From: Thioclava marina
Lineage (GTDB): Bacteria; Pseudomonadota; Alphaproteobacteria; Rhodobacterales; Rhodobacteraceae
Length of the DNA stretch: 64,000 nt
Assembly (NCBI RefSeq): GCF_002020135.1
Contig: NZ_MPZS01000001.1
Location: forward strand, 248,001 to 312,000
Reading direction: 5' to 3'
The position numbers and the translations under genes are program-made. The notes below the pieces were generated by a model that saw only the letters and a list, made by a program, of their open reading frames with translations, made no database searches and was not told where the DNA came from. Shown here piece by piece: positions 1 through 9,469 of this stretch (position 1 is the first letter of the stretch; every line of letters begins with the position of its first letter).

Positions 1-198
1 GGACCAGGCGGGCATCACGTCGCGATAGAGCCCCGGCTCGGGCTTCTCGCCATACCAGGCCACCCCGAACCCGTCCGCATTGATCGCGGTATGGCCCAGC
101 GTGGCGGACTGGCTTTGGTGAATGAGCGAGTGGCTGGGCCGCGCGACGATCTCTTCGAGAAAGATCGGATCCCCGATATAAGCGGCCCAGCGACACAT
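1..198 (-). CDS. Class II glutamine amidotransferase, N-terminal fragment
   Basis: Only the first 66 residues are present; the gene runs off the left edge. The protein begins Met-Cys-Arg-Trp, so removal of Met would expose Cys2 as the nucleophile of a class II (Ntn) glutamine amidotransferase. NADGFGVAWYG at about residues 40-50 matches the glutamine-site segment of the YafJ/EgtC-like branch. Such domains release ammonia from glutamine; the acceptor reaction cannot be told from this fragment. It lies 28 nt below the DUF1330 gene on the same strand and could be the last gene of the alaS transcript. Confidence 0.8.
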   Translation of the reverse strand, partial: MCRWAAYIGDPIFLEEIVARPSHSLIHQSQSATLGHTAINADGFGVAWYGEKPEPGLYRDVMPAWS

Positions 199-226
199 TT
201 CAGTTCAATACCTTACAGGGCAAAGC

Positions 227-532
227 TCAACCGAAAGACACGTCTTCCATCGCCTCGACGATGACCAGATCGCGCTCGGAAGCGCCCTTCGCATGGGCGA
301 GCGCGGCCTGATAATCGTTGGAGTGATAGCAGGTCTCGGCGGCCTCCAGCGAGGGGAACCAGGCGACCACGTTGCGCGCCCGGTCATTGCCTTCAAGCTG
401 CACGTAACGCGCGCCGCGCGCCAGGAAGCGCCCGCCATGTTTTGCAATCGCCGGCCCCGCACCTTCGGCATATTTTCCGTACGCCTCGGCATCGAGAACC
501 TTCACATGTGCAATCCAGAACGCACCCGCCAT
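227..532 (-). CDS. DUF1330 family protein
   Basis: Small soluble protein of about 101 residues with the dimeric alpha-beta barrel pattern of DUF1330: an N-terminal WIAHVKVLD strand, a YGKYAEGAGPAI helix, GGRFLARG, then VVAWFPSLEAAETCY and HSNDYQAA. No enzymatic function is established for the family. The ATG at 532 overlaps the last base of the alaS stop codon (TGATG), so translation is probably coupled to alaS; a GTG at 535 is an alternative start one codon earlier. The tight coupling is the only hint of a shared role and may be no more than operon convenience. Confidence 0.85.
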   Translation of the reverse strand: MAGAFWIAHVKVLDAEAYGKYAEGAGPAIAKHGGRFLARGARYVQLEGNDRARNVVAWFPSLEAAETCYHSNDYQAALAHAKGASERDLVIVEAMEDVSFG

Positions 533-3186
533 CACAGCCCCTCCAGAAAAGATTTCACAGCCGCCACGGCCTCATCGGCCTTCGACGGATCGGCCCCACC
601 GGCCTGCGCCATGTCCGGACGGCCACCGCCGCCCTTGCCACCCAGCGCCTGCGCCGCGGCCTTCACCAGATCGACGGCGCTGACCTTGTCGGTCAGGTCC
701 TTGGTGACGCCCGCCGCCACCGCCGCCTTGCCGCCCGCATCCGCGACAACGAGGATCACGCCCGAGCCGACCTTCTCCTTCAGCTCGTCCACGATGCCGG
801 GAAGATCCTTGCCCGTGACGCCCGAAACCACTTGAGGAACGAACTTCATCCCATTGATTTCGCTCACTTCCGGTCCACCCGAAGCACCGCCGCCCATCGC
901 CAGTTCACGGCGCAGCTGCGCCACTTCATTGGCAAGCGTCTTGCGCTCATCGAGGATCGCCTGGAGCCGCGACAGAACATCGGCCTCCGAGGTCTTCATC
1001 AACCCCTCGATCTCGCCCAGCAGCGCATCGCGGCGGCGCAGCTCGGCCATCGCGACATCGCCGGTGAGCGCCTCGATCCGGCGCACACCGGCCGAGGAGG
1101 CGCTCTCGCCCGTCAGAACGAAGGTGCCGATATCGCCGGTGCGCTTCACATGGGTGCCGCCGCAGAGTTCGAGCGAATAGACATTGCCGCTCGTGCCCTT
1201 GCCGGAATTGCTCAGCTCACCCATCGAGACGACACGGACCTCATCGCCGTATTTCTCGCCGAACAGCGCCTGCGCGCCAAGATCGCGCGCATCGTCGGGC
1301 GTCATGATCCGCGTTTCCACAGGCGTGTTTTGGCGAATGAAATCATTCACTTCACGCTCGATCTTCGCAATCTCGTCGGGCGAGAGCGCCTTGTTATGCG
1401 AGAAGTCAAACCGCAGACGATCCTCGGCGTTGAGCGAGCCACGCTGAGCGACATGCTCGCCCAGCGTCCGGCGCAGCGCCTCGTGCAGAAGGTGCGTCGC
1501 CGAGTGGTTCGCCCGGATCGAGCTACGGCGGGCATGATCCACCTCCAGTTTCGCACCCTGCCCCTTGGCGATCTCGCCCTCGGTCACCTTCGCGAAATGG
1601 ATGAAGACGCCCGCGACCTTTTTCGTGTCGGTCACTTCGGCCTTGCCGGTCTCGGTCACGATCCAGCCGCGATCGCCGACCTGGCCACCGCTTTCGGCAT
1701 AGAACGGGGTCTGGTTGACCACGATCTGCACTTCCCCATTGCTCTTGGCGATCTCGGCCCCGTCCGCCACCAGCGCGGTGATCTGACCCTCGGCCGTTTC
1801 GGTGTCGTAGCCCAGGAACTCGGTCGCCCCGAGCTTTTCGGCAATGTCGAACCAGATCGCGGCATTCGCCGCCTCGCCCGAACCCGACCAGCTGGCGCGC
1901 GCCTTGGCCTTCTGCTCTTCCATCGCGGCGTCGAAGCCTTCGGTATCGACCTCACGATCTCGCTCACGCAGCGCATCCTGCGTCAGATCGAGCGGGAAGC
2001 CGTAGGTATCATAGAGCTTGAACGCGGTTTCGCCCGGCAGCTTGTCGCCCTCGGGCAGATCCACGAGCGCCTCGTCGAGCAGCTTCAGCCCGCGATCGAG
2101 CGTGGTCTTGAAGCGCGTTTCTTCCGAATGCAGCGTTTCCTCGATCAACGCCTGCGCGCGACCAAGCTCGGGATACGCCGCGCCCATCTCGCGCACCAGC
2201 GCCGGCACCAGGCGGTGCATGACTGGATCCTTCGCGCCCAGCAGATGCGCGTGGCGCATCGCGCGGCGCATGATGCGGCGCAGCACATAGCCGCGCCCGT
2301 CGGCCGAGGGCATCACCCCATCCGCGATCAGGAACGAAGTCGAGCGCAGGTGATCCGCGATCACGCGGTGATGCACGTTGCCCGGCCCGTCCGGCGCACC
2401 ATCGGTCACATTGGCCGAGGCTTCGATCAGGTGGCGCATCAGGTCGGTGTCATAGTTGTCGTGCTTGCCCTGCAAGAGCGCGCCGATCCGCTCGAGCCCC
2501 ATGCCCGTGTCGATCGACTGCATGTCGAGCGCGCGCATCGAGCCATCCTCGAACTGCTCGTTCTGCATGAAGACGAGGTTCCAGATCTCGATGAAGCGAT
2601 CGCCATCTTCTTCGGGCGACCCGGGCGGACCGCCCCAGATCTTGTCGCCATGATCGAAGAAGATCTCGGTGCAGGGGCCGCAAGGCCCGGTCGGGCCCAT
2701 CTGCCAGAAATTGTCCGAGGTCGGGATGCGGATGATCCGCTCGTCGGGAAGGCCCGCAACCTTCTTCCAGATCTCGGCCGCCTCGTCATCGGTATGGTAG
2801 ACAGTGACCAGCAGACGATCCTTCGGGATGTCGAAATCCTTGGTCAGAAGTTCCCAGGCGAAGGGGATCGCGCCTTCCTTGAAATAATCGCCGAAGGAGA
2901 AATTCCCCAGCATCTCGAAAAAGGTATGGTGGCGCGCGGTGTAGCCCACATTGTCGAGGTCATTGTGCTTGCCGCCCGCGCGGACGCATTTCTGCGCGGT
3001 CGTGGCGCGGTTGTAGTCGCGCTTCTCCACCCCGGTGAAGCAGTTCTTGAACTGCACCATGCCGGAATTGGTGAACATCAGCGTCGGGTCGTTGCGCGGA
3101 ACGAGGGGCGAGCTGTCGACGACCCGGTGGCCGTTGCGTTCGAAGAAATTGAGGAAAGTGGAGCGGATTTCGTTAAGGCTGGGCAT
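532..3186 (-). CDS. alaS: Alanine--tRNA ligase
   Basis: Full-length cytosolic alanyl-tRNA synthetase of 884 residues, the normal size for bacteria. The class II catalytic domain starts at the N terminus ([14 protein letters not shown], motif 1 region), the central editing domain carries HSATHLLH and the CGGTHV zinc/editing motif, and the C-Ala region with Gly-rich [15 protein letters not shown] ends the protein. It charges tRNA-Ala, and also charges the tRNA-like part of tmRNA, whose gene is in this window with the G3-U70 pair that AlaRS reads. It is followed by DUF1330 with a 1-nt overlap. The ATG start matches the conserved MPSLNEIR N terminus. Confidence 0.98.
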   Translation of the reverse strand: MPSLNEIRSTFLNFFERNGHRVVDSSPLVPRNDPTLMFTNSGMVQFKNCFTGVEKRDYNRATTAQKCVRAGGKHNDLDNVGYTARHHTFFEMLGNFSFGDYFKEGAIPFAWELLTKDFDIPKDRLLVTVYHTDDEAAEIWKKVAGLPDERIIRIPTSDNFWQMGPTGPCGPCTEIFFDHGDKIWGGPPGSPEEDGDRFIEIWNLVFMQNEQFEDGSMRALDMQSIDTGMGLERIGALLQGKHDNYDTDLMRHLIEASANVTDGAPDGPGNVHHRVIADHLRSTSFLIADGVMPSADGRGYVLRRIMRRAMRHAHLLGAKDPVMHRLVPALVREMGAAYPELGRAQALIEETLHSEETRFKTTLDRGLKLLDEALVDLPEGDKLPGETAFKLYDTYGFPLDLTQDALRERDREVDTEGFDAAMEEQKAKARASWSGSGEAANAAIWFDIAEKLGATEFLGYDTETAEGQITALVADGAEIAKSNGEVQIVVNQTPFYAESGGQVGDRGWIVTETGKAEVTDTKKVAGVFIHFAKVTEGEIAKGQGAKLEVDHARRSSIRANHSATHLLHEALRRTLGEHVAQRGSLNAEDRLRFDFSHNKALSPDEIAKIEREVNDFIRQNTPVETRIMTPDDARDLGAQALFGEKYGDEVRVVSMGELSNSGKGTSGNVYSLELCGGTHVKRTGDIGTFVLTGESASSAGVRRIEALTGDVAMAELRRRDALLGEIEGLMKTSEADVLSRLQAILDERKTLANEVAQLRRELAMGGGASGGPEVSEINGMKFVPQVVSGVTGKDLPGIVDELKEKVGSGVILVVADAGGKAAVAAGVTKDLTDKVSAVDLVKAAAQALGGKGGGGRPDMAQAGGADPSKADEAVAAVKSFLEGL

Positions 3187-3258
3187 ATCGTCCTGTCTCG
3201 CCTGATCGGGCTGGTTCGAACCCGTTTAACGCCGCCCCCGCGCCCTGTCCAGCAATCG

Positions 3259-3290
3259 AAAAAGGCCGGGACGTCGCGGTCCCGGCCTTT
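3259..3290 (-). terminator. Rho-independent terminator of recA
   Basis: A 9-bp perfect stem (3264-3272 with 3279-3287) closes a 6-nt loop; on the minus strand it is followed by five U residues (A run at 3259-3263). It lies 20 nt below the recA stop and separates recA from alaS. Confidence 0.9.
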
Positions 3291-3310
3291 GCAATCCCTG
3301 TATGCGCCGA

Positions 3311-4378
3311 TCAGTCTTCGGTCAGCGCATCATCTTCCGACATATTGTCGAATTCGAGCCCGTGGCAGGCGCGGATCTTGTCCTCGATCTCATAGGCGAT
3401 ATCGGGATGCTCGCGCAGGAACGTCTTCGCATTTTCGCGGCCCTGACCAATGCGCTCGTCACCGTAGGAATACCAGGCGCCCGATTTCTCGACGACTCCG
3501 GCTTTCACGCCCAGATCGACAAGCTCGCCCATCTTCGAGATGCCCTCGCCATACATGATGTCGAACTCGACCTGCTTGAAGGGCGGTGCGACCTTGTTCT
3601 TCACCACTTTCACGCGGGTCTGGTTGCCCACGACCTCGTCACGATCCTTGATCGCACCGATGCGGCGAATGTCGAGGCGCACGGAGGCGTAGAATTTCAG
3701 CGCATTCCCGCCCGAGGTGGTTTCCGGCGAGCCGAACATCACGCCGATCTTCATGCGGATCTGGTTAATGAAGATCACCATGCAGTTCGAGCGCCCGATC
3801 GAGGCGGTCAGCTTGCGCATCGCCTGGCTCATCAGGCGGGCCTGGGCGCCGACGGTGTGATCGCCCATATCGCCTTCGATCTCGGATTTCGGCGTCAGTG
3901 CCGCGACGGAGTCGACCACGACGAGGCTCACCGCGCCCGAACGCACCAGCGTATCGACGATTTCCAACGCCTGCTCGCCCGTGTCGGGCTGCGAAATCAG
4001 CAACTCGTCGAGATCTACGCCGAGCTTGCGCGCATAATGCGGATCGAGCGCATGTTCGGCATCGACAAAGGCGCAAACGCCGCCCTTCTTCTGCTCTTCC
4101 GCGATCGCATGCAGCGTCAGCGTCGTCTTGCCCGAGCTCTCCGGCCCATAGATCTCGATGATCCGCCCCTTGGGCAGACCGCCGATCCCGAGCGCGATAT
4201 CGAGGCCCAGCGAGCCGGTCGAGGTCGCCTCGATCTCGCGCGCGGGCGTGTCGCCGCCGAGCTTCATGATCGAGCCCTTGCCGAATTGCCGCTCGATCTG
4301 CGCAAGCGCCGAGTCGAGCGCCTTTTGCTTGTCTGCCTTGGAGTTCTTGTCCATCTCGAAAAGCTTCGCTACTGCCAT
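3311..4378 (-). CDS. recA: Recombinase RecA
   Basis: 355-residue RecA: strand exchange in homologous recombination and co-protease for LexA self-cleavage in the SOS response. Walker A is GPESSGKTT near residue 65-75, Walker [13 protein letters not shown], followed by loop L1/L2 segments ([27 protein letters not shown]). The acidic tail SEDDALTED is typical. I choose the ATG at 4378 because AAGGAAG lies 6 nt upstream and the protein then begins [12 protein letters not shown]; a further in-frame ATG upstream (4417) would add 13 unusual residues. A LexA-box-like element lies 60-74 nt upstream. Confidence 0.98.
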   Translation of the reverse strand: MAVAKLFEMDKNSKADKQKALDSALAQIERQFGKGSIMKLGGDTPAREIEATSTGSLGLDIALGIGGLPKGRIIEIYGPESSGKTTLTLHAIAEEQKKGGVCAFVDAEHALDPHYARKLGVDLDELLISQPDTGEQALEIVDTLVRSGAVSLVVVDSVAALTPKSEIEGDMGDHTVGAQARLMSQAMRKLTASIGRSNCMVIFINQIRMKIGVMFGSPETTSGGNALKFYASVRLDIRRIGAIKDRDEVVGNQTRVKVVKNKVAPPFKQVEFDIMYGEGISKMGELVDLGVKAGVVEKSGAWYSYGDERIGQGRENAKTFLREHPDIAYEIEDKIRACHGLEFDNMSEDDALTED

Positions 4379-4437
4379 TGTCCGCTTCCTTATTCCATAA
4401 CCGAGGCGTGGCGGCAATGCAGCCCGGTCGCCCGCTT

Positions 4438-4452
4438 GTTTCTATAATGTTC
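4438..4452 (-). promoter_or_regulatory. Putative LexA (SOS) box of recA
   Basis: Read on the minus strand this is GAAC-ATTATAG-AAAC, seven of the eight fixed bases of the alphaproteobacterial LexA box GAAC-N7-GAAC. The AT-rich spacer could double as the -10 region, which would explain repression by occlusion. Position 60-74 nt above the recA start fits. One mismatch keeps confidence moderate. Confidence 0.55.
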
Positions 4453-4524
4453 TCTTTTGCACCATGCGCACGAAACAAGAACATTTCAATCAATTTCTTC
4501 GGAGTTCATCCTGCGCGTGCATGG

Positions 4525-4540
4525 TTAAAGAACGGTTTAC
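4525..4540 (+). promoter_or_regulatory. CtrA-box-like element upstream of a sulfotransferase gene
   Basis: TTAA-N7-TTTAC, one mismatch from the CtrA consensus TTAA-N7-TTAAC, 55-70 nt upstream of the start at 4595. Short degenerate motifs arise by chance, so this is only a candidate. Confidence 0.3.
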
Positions 4541-4594
4541 GCCGAACGGGCCGGCAATTATGACGGGAACAAATTTTCGACCAATGCGGGACAG

Positions 4595-5191
4595 ATGCTG
4601 ATTTTCTGGAAACAAAGGCTGGCTTTTCTTGCGACGCCCAAAGCGGGATCTTCCGCAATCGAGGCTGCGCTGGAGCCACTCGCCGAACTTGCCGTGACGC
4701 GCCCGCCCGAACTCAAACATGTCAGCGCCCGCGATTTTCGCACCCATTTCGCCCCCTTTCTGAGCGCACAGGCGGGGGCTCCGTTCACAACGATCGCCTT
4801 GATGCGCGAACCGATCGACTGGTTGCGGTCGTGGTATCGCTTCCGTCTCTTCGATGGCGGCGCGAGCGACCCGGCCCTAGCGTCCGCCTACAGTTTCGAG
4901 CAATTCGCGCGCGATTTCATGGCGGGCCCGAAACCGGGATCTATCGACATCCCGACCCAAGCGGAGTTTCTTTGCGACGCATCCGGGACGCCGCTGGTGG
5001 ATCGCATTTTCCCCTATGAGCGCATCGGGGATTTCGTGCATTTCCTCGAAGACAATCTCGATTTCGCCATCACGCTGCCGCGCGTGAACGTGCCGCCCGC
5101 CGCAGATGTCGGGCTGAGCGCTGAAACCGAAGTCGCCTTGCGTGAAACGATGGCCCGCGATCTCGCGCTCTACGCGCAGATTTGCCAGTGA
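4595..5191 (+). CDS. Sulfotransferase-family protein
   Basis: 198-residue protein with the two PAPS-binding signatures of the sulfotransferase fold: a 5'-phosphosulfate loop near the N terminus (ATPKAGSSAIEA, residues 13-24) and a 3'-phosphate site (LMREPIDWLRSWYRFRLF, about 69-86). Members transfer sulfate from PAPS to sugars, lipids or peptides; the acceptor is unknown. It lacks a signal peptide, so it would act in the cytosol. It stands alone between divergent recA and convergent cckA; three other sulfotransferase-like genes occur at 10.9-12.4 and 19.8 kb. A CtrA-like box precedes it. Confidence 0.75.
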   Translation: MLIFWKQRLAFLATPKAGSSAIEAALEPLAELAVTRPPELKHVSARDFRTHFAPFLSAQAGAPFTTIALMREPIDWLRSWYRFRLFDGGASDPALASAYSFEQFARDFMAGPKPGSIDIPTQAEFLCDASGTPLVDRIFPYERIGDFVHFLEDNLDFAITLPRVNVPPAADVGLSAETEVALRETMARDLALYAQICQ

Positions 5192-5197
5192 CTGCGG

Positions 5198-7606
5198 TCA
5201 TCCCAATTGCTCTTGCACCGTCGCGGTCAACTCGCTGAGCGAGAAGGGTTTCGGAAGGAAAACGGAGTTCTCGACCGGTGAGGTGCCGTTCTGGAACGCG
5301 TCCTCGGCATAGCCGGACATGAAAACGGTGCGCGTACCGGGACGTGCCTTGAGAGCCTCGCGCACCCAGCTTGGTCCGTCGCGCCCGGGCATGATCACGT
5401 CCGTGACGAAAATATCGACGGCCAGCCCCGGATCTTCGAGCAATTCAAGCGCCTCTTCCGCGCTGTCGGCCTCGAGCACCGTGTAGCCGCGCAACTTGAG
5501 CGCACGCGACGCGAAGGCGCGCACGGGCGCCTCATCCTCGACAAGGAGCACCGTCGCATCTGCGCGCATCGCGGGGCCGGGCCGGGCCTCTCCCCCAGCC
5601 TGCTCCGCTTCGGCCTCGCTCCGCCGCGACGCAAAGGCGGGCCCCGCGGCTTGCGCATTGGCCGCAAGCCGATCGGACGTGAGACCGAGGGGCAGATCCT
5701 TCGGCTCGGAATCATCCGCCTCGGCGAGCTGGTCGAAGGCGGGCAGCAGGATCGTGAAGCTCGTCCCCGTCCCCACCACTGAATCGCAAAAGATGTAACC
5801 GCCGGTCTGCTTGACGATCCCGTAAGCCGTCGACAGCCCGAGCCCGGTCCCCTCGCCCGTCCGTTTCGTGGTGAAGAATGGCTCGAAGATCTTGCTGCGT
5901 TTATCGGTCGGAATGCCGATCCCCTCGTCATCAACCTTGATCACGACATAATCGCCCTGGGGCACCGTGACGCGATCGCGCAACTCGTCGCCGTCAACCC
6001 GGCGCATCCCCGTCTCTACCCTTATCTGCCCGCCTCCCGGCATCGCGTCCCGGGCATTCACGACAAGGTTCATGATCACCTGCTCGAGTTGACGCTTGTC
6101 GGCCCGGACGGGTAACAACTCGGGCGCATGAGAGATGCTGAGCGAGACCTTTTCTCCCACAAGACGATTGAGCAGATGGGTCAGCTCAGAGAGCGTATCG
6201 CGCAGGTCCAGGATCTGCGGCTTGAGTGTCTGCTTGCGAGAGAATGCGAGCAACTGCCCGACCAGAGCCGCGGCGCGGTTCGCATTCTGGCTGATCTGGT
6301 CGAGATCGGCATAATCGGGATCGCCCTTGTCGTGGCGAAGCATCAAGAGGTCGCAATGGCCTGAAATCGCGGTCAGCAAGTTGTTGAAATCATGTGCGAC
6401 ACCACCAGCAAGCTGGCCGATGGCCTGCATTTTCTGGCTTTGCACGAATTGCGCCTCGAGCGTCTTGAGCTGGGTCGCGTCCGAGAGCACCGCAAGCAGC
6501 CCTGCGCGCCCGTTTTCGAGGATACGCGACAAGGTCACCTGAAGGAAAACTTCCCGATCGCCACGCCGGACGCGCAAGACCTCGGGGCGTCCGTCCGCGC
6601 GCCCCGCGAGAGCCTCGTTCACCCAATCCGAGACCGGCCGCCCCAGCCCTTCGAGCAGATCCGAGAGCCGCAGCTGCGGCTCGACCCGCCCAAGCAGCCC
6701 GCGCGCCGCGCGGTTCGCCGCGCGCACTTTCCCGTGCGCGCTGAGTTTCAAGAGCGCCACGGGCAGCGCTTCGAAATTCGCGCCCTCTGCGCCGCGCCGC
6801 GGCCCCGCGATGGGCAGCAGATAGACCTCGGACCGTCCCGCCGCCCCCTCAATCTGCGCCACGACGGCGCTCACCGCTCCCTCTTCGGTGCGGATCTCAT
6901 GCTCTTCGCCCGAGCGCAGCGGTAAATCCGCGAAGATCCGGTCGAGCGATCGCACCCGCTCCCCCACGAGGCGACGCAACGCCTCGTTCATGAACAGGAT
7001 GGTTCCGCCCTTGGAAACCGTCAGCATCGGCAGGCTGATCGTCTCGGCGCCGCGCCCGCCGATCACCCGCTCCGCCATATCCTCCAGTCGCCAGAGGAAG
7101 CCAGCCTCACCGATGCGATGAACCGAGAGACGCAGATGCCCGCGCCGGGTAACGAGATCCTCCCGGGCTGCCCCCATCGCAGCGGCCTTGTTCTGCAAGC
7201 GCCGCAGCACCGCCGCGGGATCGGCGAACAGCTCCGCCAGCGTGCGCGCCAGCGCCTGCCCGCCCCGCGAGCCAAACCGCTCGAGCGCCGCGCGGTTCTG
7301 ATAGCCGATCTCACCCGCCTCATCGGTGGAGAAACTGGGCGACGCGTCATGCGAGATGAATTGCGCCAACGCATCTTGCAGTTTCGACTGGCGTGCGCGC
7401 TGCGCCACGAATGCCACCCGCATCACCAGCGAGGTCACCAGCAGCGTTCCCGCCACCGAAAGCAACAGCCAAGTCGTCAACCGGTCGGGCACAACCACCG
7501 CCGCCCCCGCCGCAACCAGAGCCGCGAGCGCAAGATAGACCGCCCCCGGGGCGAGCGTCGCCAAGGTTTTCGACAGGGGTTGCAGCGCCAGCTCGTTTCG
7601 CGCCAC
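5198..7606 (-). CDS. cckA: Hybrid sensor histidine kinase CckA
   Basis: 802-residue hybrid kinase of the cell-cycle/motility phosphorelay CckA-ChpT-CtrA. Two membrane helices lie near the N terminus (about residues 15-65 in two blocks), followed by PAS-like sensing domains, the HisKA H-box GGVAHDFNNLL (His near residue 405), ATPase boxes (NLVVNARDAM, DEGIGIP, GTGLGLS) and a C-terminal receiver domain with LLVEDE and the phospho-acceptor in VTDVIMPG. The GTG at 7606 has a perfect AAGGAGG 5 nt upstream; a TTG 11 codons earlier lacks one. A consensus CtrA box lies 50-65 nt upstream, so CtrA may feed back on its own kinase. Confidence 0.93.
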   Translation of the reverse strand: MARNELALQPLSKTLATLAPGAVYLALAALVAAGAAVVVPDRLTTWLLLSVAGTLLVTSLVMRVAFVAQRARQSKLQDALAQFISHDASPSFSTDEAGEIGYQNRAALERFGSRGGQALARTLAELFADPAAVLRRLQNKAAAMGAAREDLVTRRGHLRLSVHRIGEAGFLWRLEDMAERVIGGRGAETISLPMLTVSKGGTILFMNEALRRLVGERVRSLDRIFADLPLRSGEEHEIRTEEGAVSAVVAQIEGAAGRSEVYLLPIAGPRRGAEGANFEALPVALLKLSAHGKVRAANRAARGLLGRVEPQLRLSDLLEGLGRPVSDWVNEALAGRADGRPEVLRVRRGDREVFLQVTLSRILENGRAGLLAVLSDATQLKTLEAQFVQSQKMQAIGQLAGGVAHDFNNLLTAISGHCDLLMLRHDKGDPDYADLDQISQNANRAAALVGQLLAFSRKQTLKPQILDLRDTLSELTHLLNRLVGEKVSLSISHAPELLPVRADKRQLEQVIMNLVVNARDAMPGGGQIRVETGMRRVDGDELRDRVTVPQGDYVVIKVDDEGIGIPTDKRSKIFEPFFTTKRTGEGTGLGLSTAYGIVKQTGGYIFCDSVVGTGTSFTILLPAFDQLAEADDSEPKDLPLGLTSDRLAANAQAAGPAFASRRSEAEAEQAGGEARPGPAMRADATVLLVEDEAPVRAFASRALKLRGYTVLEADSAEEALELLEDPGLAVDIFVTDVIMPGRDGPSWVREALKARPGTRTVFMSGYAEDAFQNGTSPVENSVFLPKPFSLSELTATVQEQLG

Positions 7607-7655
7607 GCGAACCTCCTTGGATGAATCGTCTCGCCCCAATAGCGCGTCAAAAGCG

Positions 7656-7671
7656 TTAAGGCCGCATTAAC
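7656..7671 (-). promoter_or_regulatory. CtrA box upstream of cckA
   Basis: TTAA-GGCCGCA-TTAAC is an exact match to the CtrA consensus TTAA-N7-TTAAC. It sits 50-65 nt above the chosen cckA start. Confidence 0.6.
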
Positions 7672-7702
7672 AAGAGCAGACATTCCACCTTGAGGCGAGT
7701 CT

Positions 7703-7718
7703 TTAAGGGCGCGTTTAC
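7703..7718 (-). promoter_or_regulatory. Second, imperfect CtrA-like box upstream of cckA
   Basis: TTAA-N7-TTTAC, one mismatch from consensus, about 32 nt beyond the perfect box and overlapping the 3' end of rsmB. Paired sites would fit cooperative binding. Confidence 0.35.
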
Positions 7719-8881
7719 GCTTTGCGTTCAAATTGAGCGACGAAGAATCCGTCACCGCCTGTCGCGGGGCTGTAGGACCGTTGCGAGACCAGATCCCAGC
7801 CTGTGCGCCCGGCGAATGCCGCAGCCTGCGCGTCGTTTTCATCCGCAAGGAGCGAACATGTCATGTAGACCAGCCGCCCGCCCGGCGCGACCAGCGCCGA
7901 CGCCTCATCGAGGATGCGCGCCTGAAGCGCGACGAGATCACCAAGCCGTTCCGGTGTCAGGCGCCATTTCGCCTCGGGCGTGCGTCGCCAGGTCCCCGAC
8001 CCCGAACACGGCGCATCGACAAGAACGAAGTCGTAGCCCGCCCCCGGCTTACCCGGTGCACAGATCGAGACCCGGGCCCCCGCCCGGTCCGCGCGCAGTG
8101 GCAGATCGCGCATGCGACCGGCATCGATGTCATGCGCGCAGATCTCGCAATCTGGGCACGCCGCGACCAGAGCAAGAGCCTTGCCCCCACCTCCGGCGCA
8201 ATAGTCGAGGATCCGCATCCCCGGCGCGAGTGGGATTTGCCCGACAGCCGCCTGTGACGAGACATCCTGCAATTCGACGAACCCCTCCTGATAGGCCCGC
8301 GACTGCTGGATCCGGCGTGCGCCTTCGCCAAGTTGCAGGGCGCTCGGGCTCAGGGGATGCGCCTCCGCCTGGATCCCGTCCTCGGCCAGAACGGCGATCG
8401 CCGCGTCGGGCGTGGTGCGCGCGATATTCACCCGGACGAAAACCGGCGCGCGGGCGCGCATTGCCTCGGTCACGGTGTCGAACTCAGATCCCAGCCGCTG
8501 GGTCAGCGGCGCGAGCAACCACTCCGGCCAGTCGCGCCGCGCAAGATCGGGCGGCGCGGGTTTATCGAGGGCGGCGCGCTCGTCGGGGCCAAGCGGCTCG
8601 GGGGCAAAACGCTCGCCAGTGAAGATCGTCTCGGGATCGACGCCTTGCGCGCGCAACAAGCCCAATATCAGCGCCCGGCCGCCCTGCCCGCCCCCCAGGG
8701 CGGCAAAGCTTCCCCTGCAACGCAGGACATCGAAGACATGATCGCGGATCGCGGCGCGATCCTTCGATCCGGCAAAACGATGGGCACGCGCCCAGTTGGT
8801 CAACGCCTTCTCGGAGGGCTCTCCGGTCGTGATCCGGTCGAGAATTTCGATCGCGGCGGCAATGCGTGCGGCTGGGGTCAT
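7715..8881 (-). CDS. rsmB: RsmB-type 16S rRNA cytosine-C5 methyltransferase
   Basis: 388-residue RsmB/NOP-family RNA methyltransferase, which puts a 5-methyl on a cytosine of 16S rRNA using SAM. An N-terminal NusB-like helical domain is followed by the Rossmann domain: SAM site ILDYCAGGGGKALAL, catalytic motif IV VDAPCSGSGTWRR and motif VI VYMTCSLLADEN, each with its Cys. The ATG at 8881 is chosen because AGGA lies 8 nt upstream and the protein starts MTPAARIAAAIEIL; the open frame continues 41 codons upstream without family similarity. It lies upstream of cckA on the same strand, 108 nt from the cckA start. Confidence 0.88.
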   Translation of the reverse strand: MTPAARIAAAIEILDRITTGEPSEKALTNWARAHRFAGSKDRAAIRDHVFDVLRCRGSFAALGGGQGGRALILGLLRAQGVDPETIFTGERFAPEPLGPDERAALDKPAPPDLARRDWPEWLLAPLTQRLGSEFDTVTEAMRARAPVFVRVNIARTTPDAAIAVLAEDGIQAEAHPLSPSALQLGEGARRIQQSRAYQEGFVELQDVSSQAAVGQIPLAPGMRILDYCAGGGGKALALVAACPDCEICAHDIDAGRMRDLPLRADRAGARVSICAPGKPGAGYDFVLVDAPCSGSGTWRRTPEAKWRLTPERLGDLVALQARILDEASALVAPGGRLVYMTCSLLADENDAQAAAFAGRTGWDLVSQRSYSPATGGDGFFVAQFERKA

Positions 8882-9078
8882 GACGATGTTCCTGATGGCC
8901 TCGCCCGTCTCTAGCCCTCGCGATCCTTCAGCGCAACGCATCGGACCGACGCGGCCATGCCCTGGCCTTGATCGACTGGTCGAAACAATTCTCAGTTTTG
9001 CCATATTTCAGACCCGATCTCGCTCTTATTCGCCCGCAACTTGGCGAGAGCGAAATGTAAGTGAGTCAGGGGTGAGCC

Positions 9079-9468
9079 ATGCGTATCCTGCGACGCCTAA
9101 TCAGAGATGAAGAGGGATCGGCGACGATCGAAGGCCTGCTTTGGCTGCCTCTTTTCGTCGGCCTGATGGGGATCACCGTCGACGTCTCGATGGTCTTCAA
9201 CGCGCATGCGCGGATCAAGGGTGTGCTGGAAGACGTCGACCGCGCCTATTCGGTAGGTCGGCTCGAATCGACAGCGCAAGTCGAAGAGCGGGTCGCCGCC
9301 CTTCTGGCGCATTACGGCGACACCGTCACCGTCTCTACGACCGAGGTTGATGGCATCATCGGCACCACCGTCACCGTGCCGATGTCCAAACTCGTTGCGA
9401 CGAAATTTCTTCCCAAAATTCTCGACATGACCCTGACGGTTCAGGATTACCGGTACAAGGAGGCGTAA
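9079..9468 (+). CDS. TadE-like pilus-assembly protein
   Basis: 129 residues with the TadE layout: a short basic N terminus, RDEEGSATIEGLLWLPLFVG at residues 9-28 containing the Glu used in prepilin-like processing, one membrane helix, then a small beta-rich exported domain (VTVSTTEVDG, TTVTVPMSKL). TadE-like pseudopilins belong to Flp/Tad pilus systems in the envelope. The rest of a tad locus (ATPase TadA, TadB/C, RcpA/C) is not in the window. It is followed after 1 nt by the TadG-like gene, so the two form an operon. Confidence 0.7.
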   Translation: MRILRRLIRDEEGSATIEGLLWLPLFVGLMGITVDVSMVFNAHARIKGVLEDVDRAYSVGRLESTAQVEERVAALLAHYGDTVTVSTTEVDGIIGTTVTVPMSKLVATKFLPKILDMTLTVQDYRYKEA

Positions 9469-9469
9469 C

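Noticed and set aside
3213-3222. GGTTCGAACC palindrome upstream of alaS, resembling a tRNA T-loop
   Set aside because: No acceptor, D or anticodon arms around it.
442-3558. Very long plus-strand open frame opposite alaS and recA
   Set aside because: Shadow of alaS on the other strand; His/Arg/Asp-rich with no family pattern or ribosome site.
9020-9053. 7-bp inverted repeat TCGCTCT/AGAGCGA upstream of the TadE-like gene
   Set aside because: Short arms and 20-nt loop are within chance expectation; no second copy found.
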